Source of the DNA: an uncultured Veillonellaceae bacterium | GTDB lineage: Bacteria > Bacillota > Negativicutes > Veillonellales > Dialisteraceae | Reading direction: 5' to 3' | Length of the DNA: 58,832 nucleotides | NCBI GenBank assembly: GCA_958348245.1 | Contig: CATVYJ010000010.1 | Coordinates: 1-58,832 of the forward strand | Shown: positions 1 through 8,292 of the stretch, in pieces | How the letters are laid out: every line of letters begins with the position of its first letter | How positions within the stretch are numbered: position 1 is the first letter of the stretch | Notes under the pieces: generated by a model | Seen by the model: only the letters and a program-made list of their open reading frames with translations | What the model was told of the DNA's origin: nothing | Databases searched by the model: none | Program-made: the position numbers and the translations under genes

Positions 1-25
1 GATAGGAAGCTGCTGATAAAGAGAG

Positions 26-57
26 AAAGGACATTCAGAAATGGATGTCCTTTTTTA
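26..57 (+). terminator. Intrinsic terminator of the gene upstream of the window
   Basis: A 9-bp perfect stem (26-34 with 45-53) with a 10-nt loop runs into a T-rich tract. It ends transcription entering from the left edge. Confidence 0.8.
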
Positions 58-224
58 TTTGCCCAGAGAGAGGGAAGGTTCCGGCTTTTTTATGCGCCCC
101 GCCTTCCCGCGCAGGGAGACAAAAAATAAAAAGTCTGCCCTGTCAAAAAAGCCGTGACGAAAAGGGACGGCCTTCCTGTATACTGAGAGGCAAATCATAC
201 AGACATTCACGAAAGGACACTCCC

Positions 225-920
225 ATGGATACAGAACTGGCATTGCAGAAAACCGAAGCCTTTCTTCGCGGATGGTACGAAGAAAGCGCGCCCTTTGAAA
301 CCGTGCTGGCCGACGCCGATCCCGTGGAATTCAGTGCCATCGGCGAAGGAAGCCGCATGTTCTTCGACTCCCTTGAAAGCGTGCGCAAATGGTGGACGCG
401 GGAACACATGGACCAGCGCCCCTCCCGCTGCCTGACCGGTCTGACCAGCTCCGCCGTGCCGCTGAAAGACGCCGCGCTCGTCCTCGCCCGGTGGCAGTAC
501 GCCGAAGGGGCCGTCATGCGCCGCCAGCGCGCCACCTTCCTCTGGACAGCCCCCTTCGGCCGCCTCCGCCTCGTGCACCTCCACATCTCCCAGCCCTGGG
601 AAATCCTCTGGGGCCGGGAAAACTTCCCCGTCACCGTGGGCCGCATGAACTACGAATATGTCACCGGGACTCTCGAAGACGAGGAAAATACGCCCCTGCC
701 CCGCGTGCCTGCCCGCCAGCTCCGCGTCCTGCGCTGCCTCCGGGACGGCATGACCTACGAAGAAACCGGCGAGCTGCTCTCCCTCAGTCCCCGCACCGTC
801 CGCTACTACGTGAACGAACTCATCCACCGTTTCCGCGTGGAAAACCGCGCCCAGCTCATCGCCGCGAGCGAACGCCTCGAAGCTGAAATGCCGCGCGGAG
901 AAAGAGAGGAACAGCCATGA
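225..920 (+). CDS. SnoaL-like sensor / LuxR-type HTH regulator (first of a pair)
   Basis: 231 aa. Residues about 1-160 look like an NTF2/SnoaL-like fold (a motif RLRLVHLHISQPW resembles the conserved strand of SnoaL_3 domains). Residues about 163-215 are a LuxR-type helix-turn-helix (LSPRTVRYYVNEL with the downstream R-x-ENRAQLI helix). It is probably a ligand-responsive transcription factor. The frame is open back to base 45, but I chose ATG 225 because GAAAGGA lies 7 nt upstream and a candidate TATACT -10 is at 179-184. The stop overlaps the next start (ATGA), so the pair is translationally coupled. The ligand is unknown. Confidence 0.85.
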   Translation: MDTELALQKTEAFLRGWYEESAPFETVLADADPVEFSAIGEGSRMFFDSLESVRKWWTREHMDQRPSRCLTGLTSSAVPLKDAALVLARWQYAEGAVMRRQRATFLWTAPFGRLRLVHLHISQPWEILWGRENFPVTVGRMNYEYVTGTLEDEENTPLPRVPARQLRVLRCLRDGMTYEETGELLSLSPRTVRYYVNELIHRFRVENRAQLIAASERLEAEMPRGEREEQP

Positions 921-1708
921 AACCCATCCAGTTCTGCCGCAGAGCCAAAGCCCTCGCCCGCGCCCTCATCCGCGGGTGGTACGAAAAAACACAGCCTGCC
1001 GACGCCCTCGCATGCCTCGCCGACCCCGCCCGCCTCACATGGATCGGCGCCGCAGCCGACGAATACTTCGACCAGCCCCTCTCCCTCCCGGAACCCTCCG
1101 ACCTCCAGCACCGGCAGGACGACCTCCCCGCCCTCATCGTGGAAGAAGACGGCTGGCACTTCACCCTGCTCGACAGCGGCCTCGCCCTCGTCTACGGGCG
1201 CTACCGCCTCCGCACCGCCCCCGACAGCGGCCTCATCCTCAGCGAAATGCAGCGCGCCACCCTTCTCGTCGCCGCCGACGGAGACGACGTGCGCCTCATC
1301 CACCTCCACGTCTCCACGCCCTCCGGCATCCGCCGCCGCCGGCCCTACGTCTTTCAGGAACGGGAAAGCAGCTTCGAATACATGGGCGAACTCGCCGTCC
1401 GCCAGTGGGAAGGCCTCTTCCCCGAACTCACCCGCCGCCAGCAGAAAGTCCTCTACTTCCTCACCCGGGGCCTCTCCTACAAAGAAATCTCCGACATCCT
1501 CGGCATCACCCCCCGCACCGTCCGCTACTACGTATCCGAACTGGAACACCGCCTCGGCGCGGCGAACCGGGCCCAGCTCATTATTCTGGCAGAACGGAAA
1601 AAACGCACCGGGGGGGGTGTAATCACTCTCTATGGATACGGGCGCGCCTTCAGGCAGGACATCGTCCTGCTTTTTTTTATGAGAAAAATATACTGTCACT
1701 CTGGATAA
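917..1708 (+). CDS. SnoaL-like sensor / LuxR-type HTH regulator (second of a pair, variable 3' end)
   Basis: 263 aa as read. It is a diverged paralogue of the preceding gene: SnoaL-like half (LIHLHVSTPSG at about 133-143) and LuxR HTH at about 173-230 (ITPRTVRYYVSEL). The start overlaps the upstream stop, with AGAGAGGAA as ribosome site. After Thr231 the frame enters a run of eight G (1610-1617) and then reads through the downstream terminator hairpin, which is unnatural. With seven G it would end after 234 aa, before the hairpin. The extra tail is therefore a tract-length effect or a sequencing error; the DNA-binding domain is intact either way. It may act on the adhesin gene downstream, but that is only positional inference. 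Confidence 0.82.
   Translation: MKPIQFCRRAKALARALIRGWYEKTQPADALACLADPARLTWIGAAADEYFDQPLSLPEPSDLQHRQDDLPALIVEEDGWHFTLLDSGLALVYGRYRLRTAPDSGLILSEMQRATLLVAADGDDVRLIHLHVSTPSGIRRRRPYVFQERESSFEYMGELAVRQWEGLFPELTRRQQKVLYFLTRGLSYKEISDILGITPRTVRYYVSELEHRLGAANRAQLIILAERKKRTGGGVITLYGYGRAFRQDIVLLFFMRKIYCHSG
1651..1680 (+). terminator. Intrinsic terminator after the LuxR pair
   Basis: The stem GCAGGAC/GTCCTGC (1654-1660 with 1664-1670) has a 3-nt loop and eight T residues. In the current frame it lies inside the second regulator ORF. Confidence 0.85.
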
Positions 1709-1724
1709 TCCTGTCGGGGGGGAC

Positions 1725-1754
1725 GTGAAAAAGAATTATGGAAACTCCTATACT
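1725..1754 (+). promoter_or_regulatory. Candidate adhesin promoter with adjacent G7 tract
   Basis: A weak GTGAAA (-35, 1725-1730), an 18-nt spacer and TATACT (1749-1754). A run of seven G sits just upstream at 1716-1722. A 6-bp inverted repeat TTGTCC/GGACAA (1767-1772 with 1780-1785) would form a hairpin in the 5' UTR. Confidence 0.4.
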
Positions 1755-1806
1755 TTTTTCAAATGATTGTCCATACGCTGGACAACGGAAAAAAGGAGGA
1801 AACCAT

Positions 1807-3468
1807 ATGAAAAAAATGAGTAAAGCGGCCCTCGCCGCAGCCTTTATTCTCACCGTCGGCGCAAGCTTTTCCGCGCAGGCAGTTGATTTAAAGGCTGACA
1901 AAATTACTGCACCGAACGGTAGCTTGGAAATCACAGCCGATGAAACGAAGGTGAATGGCAATGCGAATGTAACAGGTGATGCGAATGTAACAGGTGATGC
2001 ATCGGTTGGTGGAAATCTGACTGCCGGTAGTGCACAGGTAAATGGCAATGCGTTTGTCGATAACGGTTCGAGCCATCTTTATGTGACGGATGGAAACATT
2101 CAGTTAAACTCCGGCGCAAACAGCCTGTTTGTCAGCGATAACGGCACAACCGTAGAAGGCGATGCTACGGTGAATAATAACCTGACAGTGAAGGGACAGA
2201 CCAATCTGGGAACGACCAATGTAGCGGGTGATCTGGATGTCGGTTCTGGAAGTAGCCATCTCTATGTGACGGAGAATGGAGTACAGATTAATAAGGGCGA
2301 CTCCAGCGCATACTTCGATGAAAACGGAATGACCATCAATAAAGATCTCACTGTACAGGGCACCGTTAGCACGGATGTTATTCAGAGTGCAACGGGAGGA
2401 GCCATCACCGTAGATAGTCCGCTCATGGGGACCGAAGGTAACTTTGAAAAAGTGACCGCAGACAGCGTGGATGCCAATACCGTGTCCGGCGCGGAAGGTC
2501 AGTTTGGTTCTCTGGAAGTGTCCGGGGATGCTACCGTCGGCGGTACACTGACCGCAGGTACAATTAATGCAACAGAAGGCGACATCGAAAACGTATTCTC
2601 CAATAAAGTGGACACAAATGACCTCAACGTCACCAATGACGCAACGGTGGGTGGTCAGCTCAGCGCGGGTTCCATCAGCGCGGCAGGCGGCGATTTCACC
2701 GTATCCGAATCCGGCATGATTCAGTCCCAGACGGGCGGCGTCATCGGCGGTGTGACTATTAATAGTGGCAATGTAAAAGCGGAAGGGCAGCTGACCGCAG
2801 CAAATGGTCAGTTTGCAGTAGACCGTGATACGGGCAGCATTACTACCGACGGTGCACTGTCCGTAGCGCAGGGCGCAAATATTAACGGTGGTCTGGCCGT
2901 AAACGGCGGCGCATCCATCAATGGCGGACTCACCGTAGACGGTACGGACGTCATGGGCAGCATCGCGGACAATGCGGACAAGATTGCGCAGAACACCACT
3001 GCCATTGCGAATAACTCCAGCCGCATCAATGCGCTCGACCGCAAAGTCTCCGACCTCGGTGGGGAAATTGATAACGTGGGCGCGATTTCCTCCGCTCTCG
3101 CCGGCCTTCATCCGCTCGACTACGACGGCACGGGCTCCAAATTCCAGCTCGCCGCAGCCATGGGCAGCTATGACGGCACGCAGGCCGCAGCCATCGGCGG
3201 ATTCTATCACTTCAACGAAGATATCATGATGTCCGTAGGCGGCGCGACCTCCTTCGGCGGCGACAACAAGAGCGCCTTCAACGTGGGCCTCTCTTTCCGC
3301 GTCGGTCAGGGCAGCTCCGGTAAGCGCGTCAGCAATGACGAAGTGCTCGCTCAGCTCAATGCGATGAACGACAAGATCGCAGCCCTCGAAGCAGAGAACC
3401 AGCAGCTCTCCGAAAAAGTCGCGGCCCTCGAAGGCGGCGAAGGCGCGGAAGCGGCCGAAGCCGAATAA
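1807..3468 (+). CDS. YadA-type trimeric autotransporter adhesin with C-terminal coiled-coil extension
   Basis: 553 aa. A Sec signal peptide (MKKMSKAALAAA, cleavage near AQA-VD) precedes a passenger of about 400 residues. The passenger consists of short repeats of the NGNANVTGDA / GGNLTAGSAQV / SSHLYVT type, which suggest a stacked beta fibre. Residues about 420-500 match a YadA membrane anchor (LAAAMGSYDGTQAAAIGGFY, then alternating strands ending LSFRVG). About 50 residues follow the anchor, including a heptad coil (LNAMNDKIAALEAENQQL) and an Ala/Glu-rich end, whereas classical YadA proteins end at the last anchor strand. ATG 1807 follows AAAGGAGG. The repeat region is visibly less GC-rich than its neighbours. 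It should trimerise in the outer membrane and mediate adhesion. Confidence 0.88.
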   Translation: MKKMSKAALAAAFILTVGASFSAQAVDLKADKITAPNGSLEITADETKVNGNANVTGDANVTGDASVGGNLTAGSAQVNGNAFVDNGSSHLYVTDGNIQLNSGANSLFVSDNGTTVEGDATVNNNLTVKGQTNLGTTNVAGDLDVGSGSSHLYVTENGVQINKGDSSAYFDENGMTINKDLTVQGTVSTDVIQSATGGAITVDSPLMGTEGNFEKVTADSVDANTVSGAEGQFGSLEVSGDATVGGTLTAGTINATEGDIENVFSNKVDTNDLNVTNDATVGGQLSAGSISAAGGDFTVSESGMIQSQTGGVIGGVTINSGNVKAEGQLTAANGQFAVDRDTGSITTDGALSVAQGANINGGLAVNGGASINGGLTVDGTDVMGSIADNADKIAQNTTAIANNSSRINALDRKVSDLGGEIDNVGAISSALAGLHPLDYDGTGSKFQLAAAMGSYDGTQAAAIGGFYHFNEDIMMSVGGATSFGGDNKSAFNVGLSFRVGQGSSGKRVSNDEVLAQLNAMNDKIAALEAENQQLSEKVAALEGGEGAEAAEAE

Positions 3469-3498
3469 TCCATCCATCCTTTTACCCTGTCAGGAACC

Positions 3499-3528
3499 AA
3501 AAAGCAGAGGCGCAGGCCCCTGCTTTTT
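3499..3528 (+). terminator. Terminator of the adhesin gene
   Basis: AAAAAGCAG pairs with CTGCTTTTT around a GC-rich loop and ends in a T tract. Confidence 0.75.
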
Positions 3529-3608
3529 GCATGCCCTTTTTTTCGGCTCCGGCGGCGCGGGCCGGAAAACGGGCCTCTGTCGTCGGGAAACCGTTCTCCC
3601 GCATGGGA

Positions 3609-3778
3609 AGCGGCCCGCACGAACTGCCCGGCGACGACCGACGGGCCCGTGCGATGCGTTTACCGGTATGCCCGCGCGGTTTTGCGCCGCGCCTTACAGC
3701 GGCGCCCTTTTGCTGATGTTGCCCCAACAAAAAATGCAGGCCCACATACGGCGAGAAAGTGTTTCAACGTATGCGGGT
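3609..3778 (-). repeat. Composite intergenic repeat, module F (copy a)
   Basis: On the minus strand this aligns along its length with 17508-17677: shared blocks include AAGGCGCG-CGCAAAACCG, GGGCATACCGG and GCCGGGCAGTTC. It contains several short inverted repeats and no ORF conserved between copies. Confidence 0.75.
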
Positions 3779-3806
3779 CTGCTTCGTCTGAAGACAAATA
3801 AGAAAT

Positions 3807-4077
3807 CACTGGTGCAGCTCCCCGCCCATTGGAATGGAGCCCGGCCCCGCAGGGGCAAGATTTGACGGCCCGGAGCGCCCGGACGGAATGACTGTCTGAG
3901 CGAGCGCAGCGAGCGAGTTTCATTCCGTCAGTGGAGGGCCGTCAAATCTTAGGGCGGAATGACCGGGCGGCGGTCCTTTCTTGGCCGACACTCTTTCCGG
4001 GCGGCCGGAAAGAATGTCGGCGACGTTGGAATCGTATTCCAAAGACGGAACCATTCGTGTGTTTCGGATACGTACGG
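3807..4077 (-). repeat. Composite intergenic repeat, core element copy 1
   Basis: About 270 bp, homologous to 7969-8242 and 16934-17198 in opposite orientation. Nested inverted repeats: AAGATTTGACGGCCC at 3857-3871 pairs perfectly with 3936-3950 (15 bp), enclosing GACGGAATGA/TCATTCCGTC (3882-3891 with 3920-3929). A further hairpin comes from two arms containing CTTTCCGG/CCGGAAAG. A short hairpin with loop ACG (TTGGAAT/ATTCCAA) follows, then the end motif around TCCGAAAC. This is a non-coding, structure-rich repeat. Confidence 0.85.
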
Positions 4078-4126
4078 ATGGGAGTTGTGCGTCCGCAGAA
4101 TTGTGAGAAAAACTTTTTCATCGTGA
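4056..4126 (+). repeat. Composite intergenic repeat, module G (copy a)
   Basis: The end motif TTTCGGATACGTACGGAT, followed about 20 bp later by CCGCAGAATTG and GAAAAAC, matches 18014-18083 in the same orientation. It overlaps the outer end of core copy 1. Confidence 0.65.
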
Positions 4127-4398
4127 TGTGAGCCCTCTGCATCCTGCGAAGAAAGAGACGCGCAGTCCCCACGCAAAATGAGTGGAAAGGAGAGAATCCT
4201 GCGGCATTGGCCATACTGTATTCGGTCAGAAGGGAAGATTTCCTGAAGTGGCATCCAACAGAAAAAGAGCGGCGGTGTGTCGCTCTTTTCTGCATGGAAA
4301 ATGCATTTTGAATGTCGGATGCCATTTTTTCGTCGGTAAAAGTGGCATGAATGCCATTTTTCCGGCGGAACTTTCGTCGGACGGGAGGGCGGAGGCGG

Positions 4399-4839
4399 TC
4401 AGGGGAGACGGGGCGGGTTCCGTTCGATGTCTTCTTCGGTGTACACGGGGATGCCACGGGCTTTGAGGGCGCGGGCGAGGAGGCCGTCGCCGGGGACGGC
4501 GGTGTGGGTGAAGGTGCCGTCGTAGATGCGGCCCGCGCCGCAGGTGGGGCTGCGGGCTTTGAGGACGGCGCAGGCGATGGGCCGCCCTTCGAGGTCGCGG
4601 AGGGTCCGGCGTACGCCTTCGCGGTAGAGGGCGGAGAGGTCGCGCCCGTCGGCGGTGACGACGCGGCTCGCGCGGATTTCCACGGGCGGACGGGGCGCGG
4701 GGAGGACGGCGGATTCGGGGCAGACGGGGAGGCAGTCTTTCCCGTCGAGGAAGCGGAGGACGGCGGCGCTGCGGTTGTGGCCGCCGTCGTATTTGCAGCG
4801 CTGCCCGAGGAGGCAGGCGCTGACGAGGATGAGAGGCAT
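4399..4839 (-). CDS. DUF523 family protein (YbbK-like)
   Basis: 146 aa, the normal length for this family. Conserved features are the N-terminal SACLLGQRCKYDG, the CPE motif (VCPESAVLPAPRPP) and the cysteine motif KARSPTCGAGRIYDG. These cysteines suggest metal or Fe-S binding, but the biochemical role of the family is not established. ATG at 4839 is preceded by AGAAAGGAA. It appears monocistronic, isolated between repeat modules. Confidence 0.85.
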   Translation of the reverse strand: MPLILVSACLLGQRCKYDGGHNRSAAVLRFLDGKDCLPVCPESAVLPAPRPPVEIRASRVVTADGRDLSALYREGVRRTLRDLEGRPIACAVLKARSPTCGAGRIYDGTFTHTAVPGDGLLARALKARGIPVYTEEDIERNPPRLP

Positions 4840-4973
4840 GGGAGCGTTCCTTTCTTCTTTTTCAGGAGAAAAATGTGATTTTTCTGCATTGTATCACGAC
4901 TCTGGCGTGCGGGCATCTGTATACGCCTTTTATGAAAGCGCGGAGACGGGCCCGTTTCCATTTGTTTCTGCGC

Positions 4974-5060
4974 GTTGTGCGCAGACGCAAATGGTAAGGT
5001 ATGCCGGAGCGGGCCCGCATTCTTCGGGAGCCTTTCTCACATGCCTGTGGAAGATTTGCG
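4974..5060 (+). repeat. Composite intergenic repeat, module E (copy a)
   Basis: Aligns with 17268-17350: GCGCAGACGCAAATG against GCGCGGACTCAAATG, then GGTATGCCGGAGCGGG against AGTATGCTGGTGCGGG, then CATGCCTGTGGAA against CATGCCCGTGGAA. Confidence 0.6.
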
Positions 5061-5095
5061 TTTGTATGCAGGTCGTGAGGCGGCGGGCGCGGGCG

Positions 5096-5104
5096 TGATA
5101 TAAT
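5096..5104 (+). promoter_or_regulatory. Extended -10 promoter of larA copy 1
   Basis: TGATATAAT, a perfect TATAAT hexamer with an upstream TGN; no good -35 is visible. An AAAGGAGG ribosome site follows before ATG 5157. Confidence 0.6.
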
Positions 5105-5156
5105 AGGAAATACGAATAAGAGAAAGCGGCGGCGCCGCGCAAAGGAGGTCCTGTAT

Positions 5157-6467
5157 ATGGCATTGAAAGAGTTTAAGTTTGGTTTCGGTACGGGGTATCA
5201 GTCGGTGATGCTTCCGGAGGAGCATATTTCGGATGTCATTGAGGGGAATCCTACGCCGGATGTGGATGTGGAGCAGGCGACGCTGGAGTGCATGCGCCAT
5301 CCCATCGGGTCCGCGCCGCTGGTGGACGTGGTGAAGCCGGGGGACAAGGTGTGCATCGTGTGCGCGGATGTGACGCGCACGTGGAATCATTCGGATCAGT
5401 TTGTGATTCACATTGTGAACGAGCTGAACCGGGGCGGCATTCCGGACGGGGATATATGCATCGTCTTCGCCCAGGGGACGCACCGCGCGCAGACGCCGGA
5501 GGAGGATATCCGCGTGGTGGGCGGGGAAGTGGCCCGCCGGATCAGACTGTATCAGCACGACAGCCGGGATAAGGACAATCTGGTGCTGGTGGGGACGACG
5601 AAAATCGGCACGCCGGTCTTCATCAATAAGCACGTGGTGGAGGCGGACAAGGTGATCATCGTGGACGGCATCACGACGCACCTGTTTGCGGGCTACGGCG
5701 GCGGCCGCAAGCTGATCCTTCCCGGGGTAGCGGGGTGGGATTCCATCCAGATCAATCACTGCCATGCTCTCGCGGATCATTTCGGCGACGGCATCAATCC
5801 GCTGACGCGCTCCACGAAGCTGGACCACAATCCGGTGAGCGACGACATGCAGGAAGCGTGCGATATGATTAAGCCGTGCTTCCTCGTGCATTCCATCGTG
5901 AATGCGGACGGGAAGATCGGCCGCATGGTGGGCGGCGACCCCTACGAAGCGTGGCTGGAGGGCACGAAAGAGGTGTACCGCATCCAGAAGGTGCCGTTCA
6001 AACAGAAGGCGGACGTGAGTTTTGCCTGCGCGGGGGGCTATCCGAAGGACGTGTCGCTCTATCAGGGGTGCAAATGCTACGACCCGGCGGAGTCGGCCAC
6101 GAAGGAGGGCGGCATCATCATCGCCATCATGGAGGCGTCGGACGTGATGGAGCCGCCGGAATACATGGGGAGCTTCCGCTTCGATACGGAGGAGGCCATG
6201 GAGAAGGCGCTCCGGGAGAATTTCACCATCCCGTTCTTTGTGGCGTTCAATCTGTTCTGCATGGCGCACAAGTACACCATCTATCTCGTGACGAAGAAGG
6301 AAAATCTGGAAATCACGAAGAAGACGGGACAGATTCCCGTGGCGACGGTGGAGGAAGCGTGGGAGCTGGCGCAGAAGCAGCTCGCCGCGGAGGGCAGGAC
6401 GGACTACACCATCAATATCATGCCGCACTGCGCGTCCATCGTGCCGACGCTTTCGGAGGAGAAATAA
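5157..6467 (+). CDS. larA: LarA-family nickel-pincer racemase/epimerase, paralogue 1
   Basis: 436 aa, close to the family norm of about 425. The catalytic set of lactate racemase is complete: His109 (QGTHR), His175 (ITTHLFAGY), Lys185 in GGGRKLILPG (the lysine that anchors the nickel-pincer nucleotide) and His201 (NHCHALADHF). Each lies one residue beyond the Lactobacillus plantarum numbering (108, 174, 184, 200). The family interconverts D/L 2-hydroxyacids; which acid is used here cannot be read from sequence. No larB, larC or larE cofactor genes are in the window. It is followed by a terminator and a close paralogue. Confidence 0.88.
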   Translation: MALKEFKFGFGTGYQSVMLPEEHISDVIEGNPTPDVDVEQATLECMRHPIGSAPLVDVVKPGDKVCIVCADVTRTWNHSDQFVIHIVNELNRGGIPDGDICIVFAQGTHRAQTPEEDIRVVGGEVARRIRLYQHDSRDKDNLVLVGTTKIGTPVFINKHVVEADKVIIVDGITTHLFAGYGGGRKLILPGVAGWDSIQINHCHALADHFGDGINPLTRSTKLDHNPVSDDMQEACDMIKPCFLVHSIVNADGKIGRMVGGDPYEAWLEGTKEVYRIQKVPFKQKADVSFACAGGYPKDVSLYQGCKCYDPAESATKEGGIIIAIMEASDVMEPPEYMGSFRFDTEEAMEKALRENFTIPFFVAFNLFCMAHKYTIYLVTKKENLEITKKTGQIPVATVEEAWELAQKQLAAEGRTDYTINIMPHCASIVPTLSEEK

Positions 6468-6480
6468 TTTTTCCGCAGAG

Positions 6481-6503
6481 AGGCTCCGGGGAGGGGCCTT
6501 TTT
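6481..6503 (+). terminator. Terminator between the two larA genes
   Basis: The stem AGGCTCC/GGGGCCT (7 bp, one G-T) has loop GGGGA and ends in TTTTTC. A TATAAT at 6508-6513 just after it suggests the second gene has its own promoter. Confidence 0.65.
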
Positions 6504-6555
6504 CTGTTATAATGAGGGAAATTTTCCAGATTTCCCACAGGAGGCTCACATAGCG

Positions 6556-7854
6556 ATGAAGACCATTTCTTTCGGTTACGGGAAAGGCGTGCAGACGGTG
6601 CGCCTTCCGGAGGCGCAGATTCTCGATATCATCGAGGGCAATCCCGCGCCCGCGGCGGACGTGGCGGCGGCGGCGCTCCAGTGCCTCCGCCATCCCACGG
6701 GCACGGCGCCGCTGGTGGAGCTGGTGAAGCCCGGGGACAAGGTGTGCATCGTCTGCGCGGACGTGACCCGCGTGTGGAACCGGTCGGACCAGTTTGTGAT
6801 TCACATTGTGAACGAGCTGAACCGGGCGGGCGTCCCCGACGGGGATATGTGCATCCTCTTCGCGCAGGGGACGCACCGTGCGCACACGGAGGAGGAGAAT
6901 ATCGCGGTCGTCGGGGAGGAAACGGCGCGGCGCATCCGGATGTACCAGCACGACTGCCGCGACCGGGCGAATCTGGTGCGGGTGGGCGTCACGTCCCGGG
7001 GCACACCGGTGGAGCTGAACCGCCGCGTGGTGGAGGCGGACAAGGTGATCCTCGTGGACGGCATCACCACGCATCTCTTCGCCGGGTACAGCGCGGGGCG
7101 CAAGATGATTCTCCCCGGGGTGGCGAGCTGGGAGGCCATCCAGAAGAACCACTGCCATGCGCTGGCGGACCATTTCGGCGGCGGGGTGAATCCCGCCACG
7201 CGGGCGGCGGTGCTGGAGCACAATCCGGTGAGCGACGACATGCAGGAGGCGTGCGACATGGTGAAGCCGTGCTTCCTCGTGCATTCCGTGGTAAACGACG
7301 AGGGAGAGATCTGTAAACTCGTGGCGGGCGATCCGCACGAAGCGTGGATGGAAGGGGTGCGCGAAGTGGCGCGCATCCAGAAGGTGACCTACCGCGAGCG
7401 GGCGGACGTGACCTTCGGCTGCGCGGGGGGCTACCCGAAGGACATCAACCTGTATCAGGGATGTAAATTTTACGACGCGGCGGCGGAGACCACGAAGCCG
7501 GGCGGCGTGATCATCGCCATCGTGGAGTCGCCGGACATCATGGACCCGCCGGCGTTCATGGGGAGCTTCCGCTTCGACACGGAGGCGGATATGGAGCGCG
7601 CGCTCCGGGAAGATTTCTCCATTCCCTTCTTCGCGGCGTTCAATCTCTTCTGCCTCGCGCACAAGTACACCATCTACATGGTGACGCGCCGGGAGAATTT
7701 CGACCTCGTGCGGAAGACGGGGCAGATCCCCGCGGAGACGGTGGAAGAGGCGTGGGCCATGGCGGAGGCGCAGCTCAGAGAGCGCGGCGTGGACGCGCCC
7801 ACGGTGAATATCCTGCCCCACGGCGGCAGCGTCATCCCGGCGCTGAAGAAATAA
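6556..7854 (+). CDS. larA: LarA-family nickel-pincer racemase/epimerase, paralogue 2
   Basis: 432 aa, strongly similar to the preceding gene and with the same active-site set: His107, His173, Lys183 (SAGRKMILPG) and His199. GGAGG lies upstream of ATG 6556, and the gene is flanked by terminators on both sides, so each paralogue can be expressed separately. Divergence is spread along the protein rather than in one domain, which suggests subfunctionalisation (different hydroxyacid substrates) more than a fresh duplication. Substrate unknown. Confidence 0.87.
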   Translation: MKTISFGYGKGVQTVRLPEAQILDIIEGNPAPAADVAAAALQCLRHPTGTAPLVELVKPGDKVCIVCADVTRVWNRSDQFVIHIVNELNRAGVPDGDMCILFAQGTHRAHTEEENIAVVGEETARRIRMYQHDCRDRANLVRVGVTSRGTPVELNRRVVEADKVILVDGITTHLFAGYSAGRKMILPGVASWEAIQKNHCHALADHFGGGVNPATRAAVLEHNPVSDDMQEACDMVKPCFLVHSVVNDEGEICKLVAGDPHEAWMEGVREVARIQKVTYRERADVTFGCAGGYPKDINLYQGCKFYDAAAETTKPGGVIIAIVESPDIMDPPAFMGSFRFDTEADMERALREDFSIPFFAAFNLFCLAHKYTIYMVTRRENFDLVRKTGQIPAETVEEAWAMAEAQLRERGVDAPTVNILPHGGSVIPALKK

Positions 7855-7864
7855 TCCGTGCGGC

Positions 7865-7896
7865 AAAGCAGGCTCGAAAGAGGGCCTGCTTTTTTT
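7865..7896 (+). terminator. Terminator of larA copy 2
   Basis: AAAGCAGGC (7865-7873) pairs with GCCTGCTTT (7884-7892) and continues into a T run. Confidence 0.85.
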
Positions 7897-7968
7897 GCGC
7901 GCTCCGCGCGGGGAAGCGGGCGCGGTGCTTCTCTTTTTTTCATGCGAATGCGGCCCTACATTATTTAT

Positions 7969-8242
7969 CCGTATGTGTCCGAAACATACGAATATTTCCG
8001 TTTTTGGAATGCGATTCTAGCGTCGCCGACATTCTTTCCGGCCGCCCCTCTATGGGGGTGTCGCCCAGGAAAGGGCCGCCGCCCGGTCATTCCGCCCTGA
8101 GAATTGGCGGCCCTCCGCGGACGGAATGAAACTCGCTCGCTGCGCTCGTTCAGACAGTCATTCCGTCCGGGCGCTCCGGGACGTCAAATCTCACCCCTGC
8201 GGGGCCGGGCTCCATTCCAATGGGCGGGGAGCTGCACCAGTG
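7969..8242 (+). repeat. Composite intergenic repeat, core element copy 2
   Basis: Direct homologue of 16934-17198 and inverse homologue of 3807-4077. It begins with a perfect 7-bp hairpin CGTATGT/ACATACG (loop GTCCGAA). The inner arm GACGGAATGA/TCATTCCGTC is intact (from 8120 and ending about 8167). The outer arm (about 8099-8113 with 8178-8192) has decayed by a few mismatches, and the second hairpin has been replaced by CCCCTCTATGGGGG. Confidence 0.85.
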
Positions 8243-8292
8243 CTTATTTGTGTCGTGCATTTTCAAATGCACATCCCTCATGCTTACCTTAG

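Larger units (their letters stand above)
3529..4398. other. 870-bp non-coding stretch made of repeat modules
   Basis: No credible gene. The stretch holds repeat module F (inverted), core element copy 1 (inverted) and module G, listed separately. Short ORFs here translate the hairpin arms and recur with the repeats, so they are not proteins. Confidence 0.75.
4840..5156. other. Intergenic region with repeat module E and the larA promoter
   Basis: No gene seen. It holds module E (about 4974-5060) and, at its right end, an extended -10 for the larA gene. Confidence 0.6.

Noticed and set aside
3527..4466. Short ORFs in the first repeat region and their look-alikes at 8104-8536 and 16913-17745
   Set aside because: They translate the repeat hairpin arms (the same peptide MKLARCARSDSHSVRALR appears at two places), have no ribosome sites and shift frame between copies. 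Databases may list them as hypothetical proteins.
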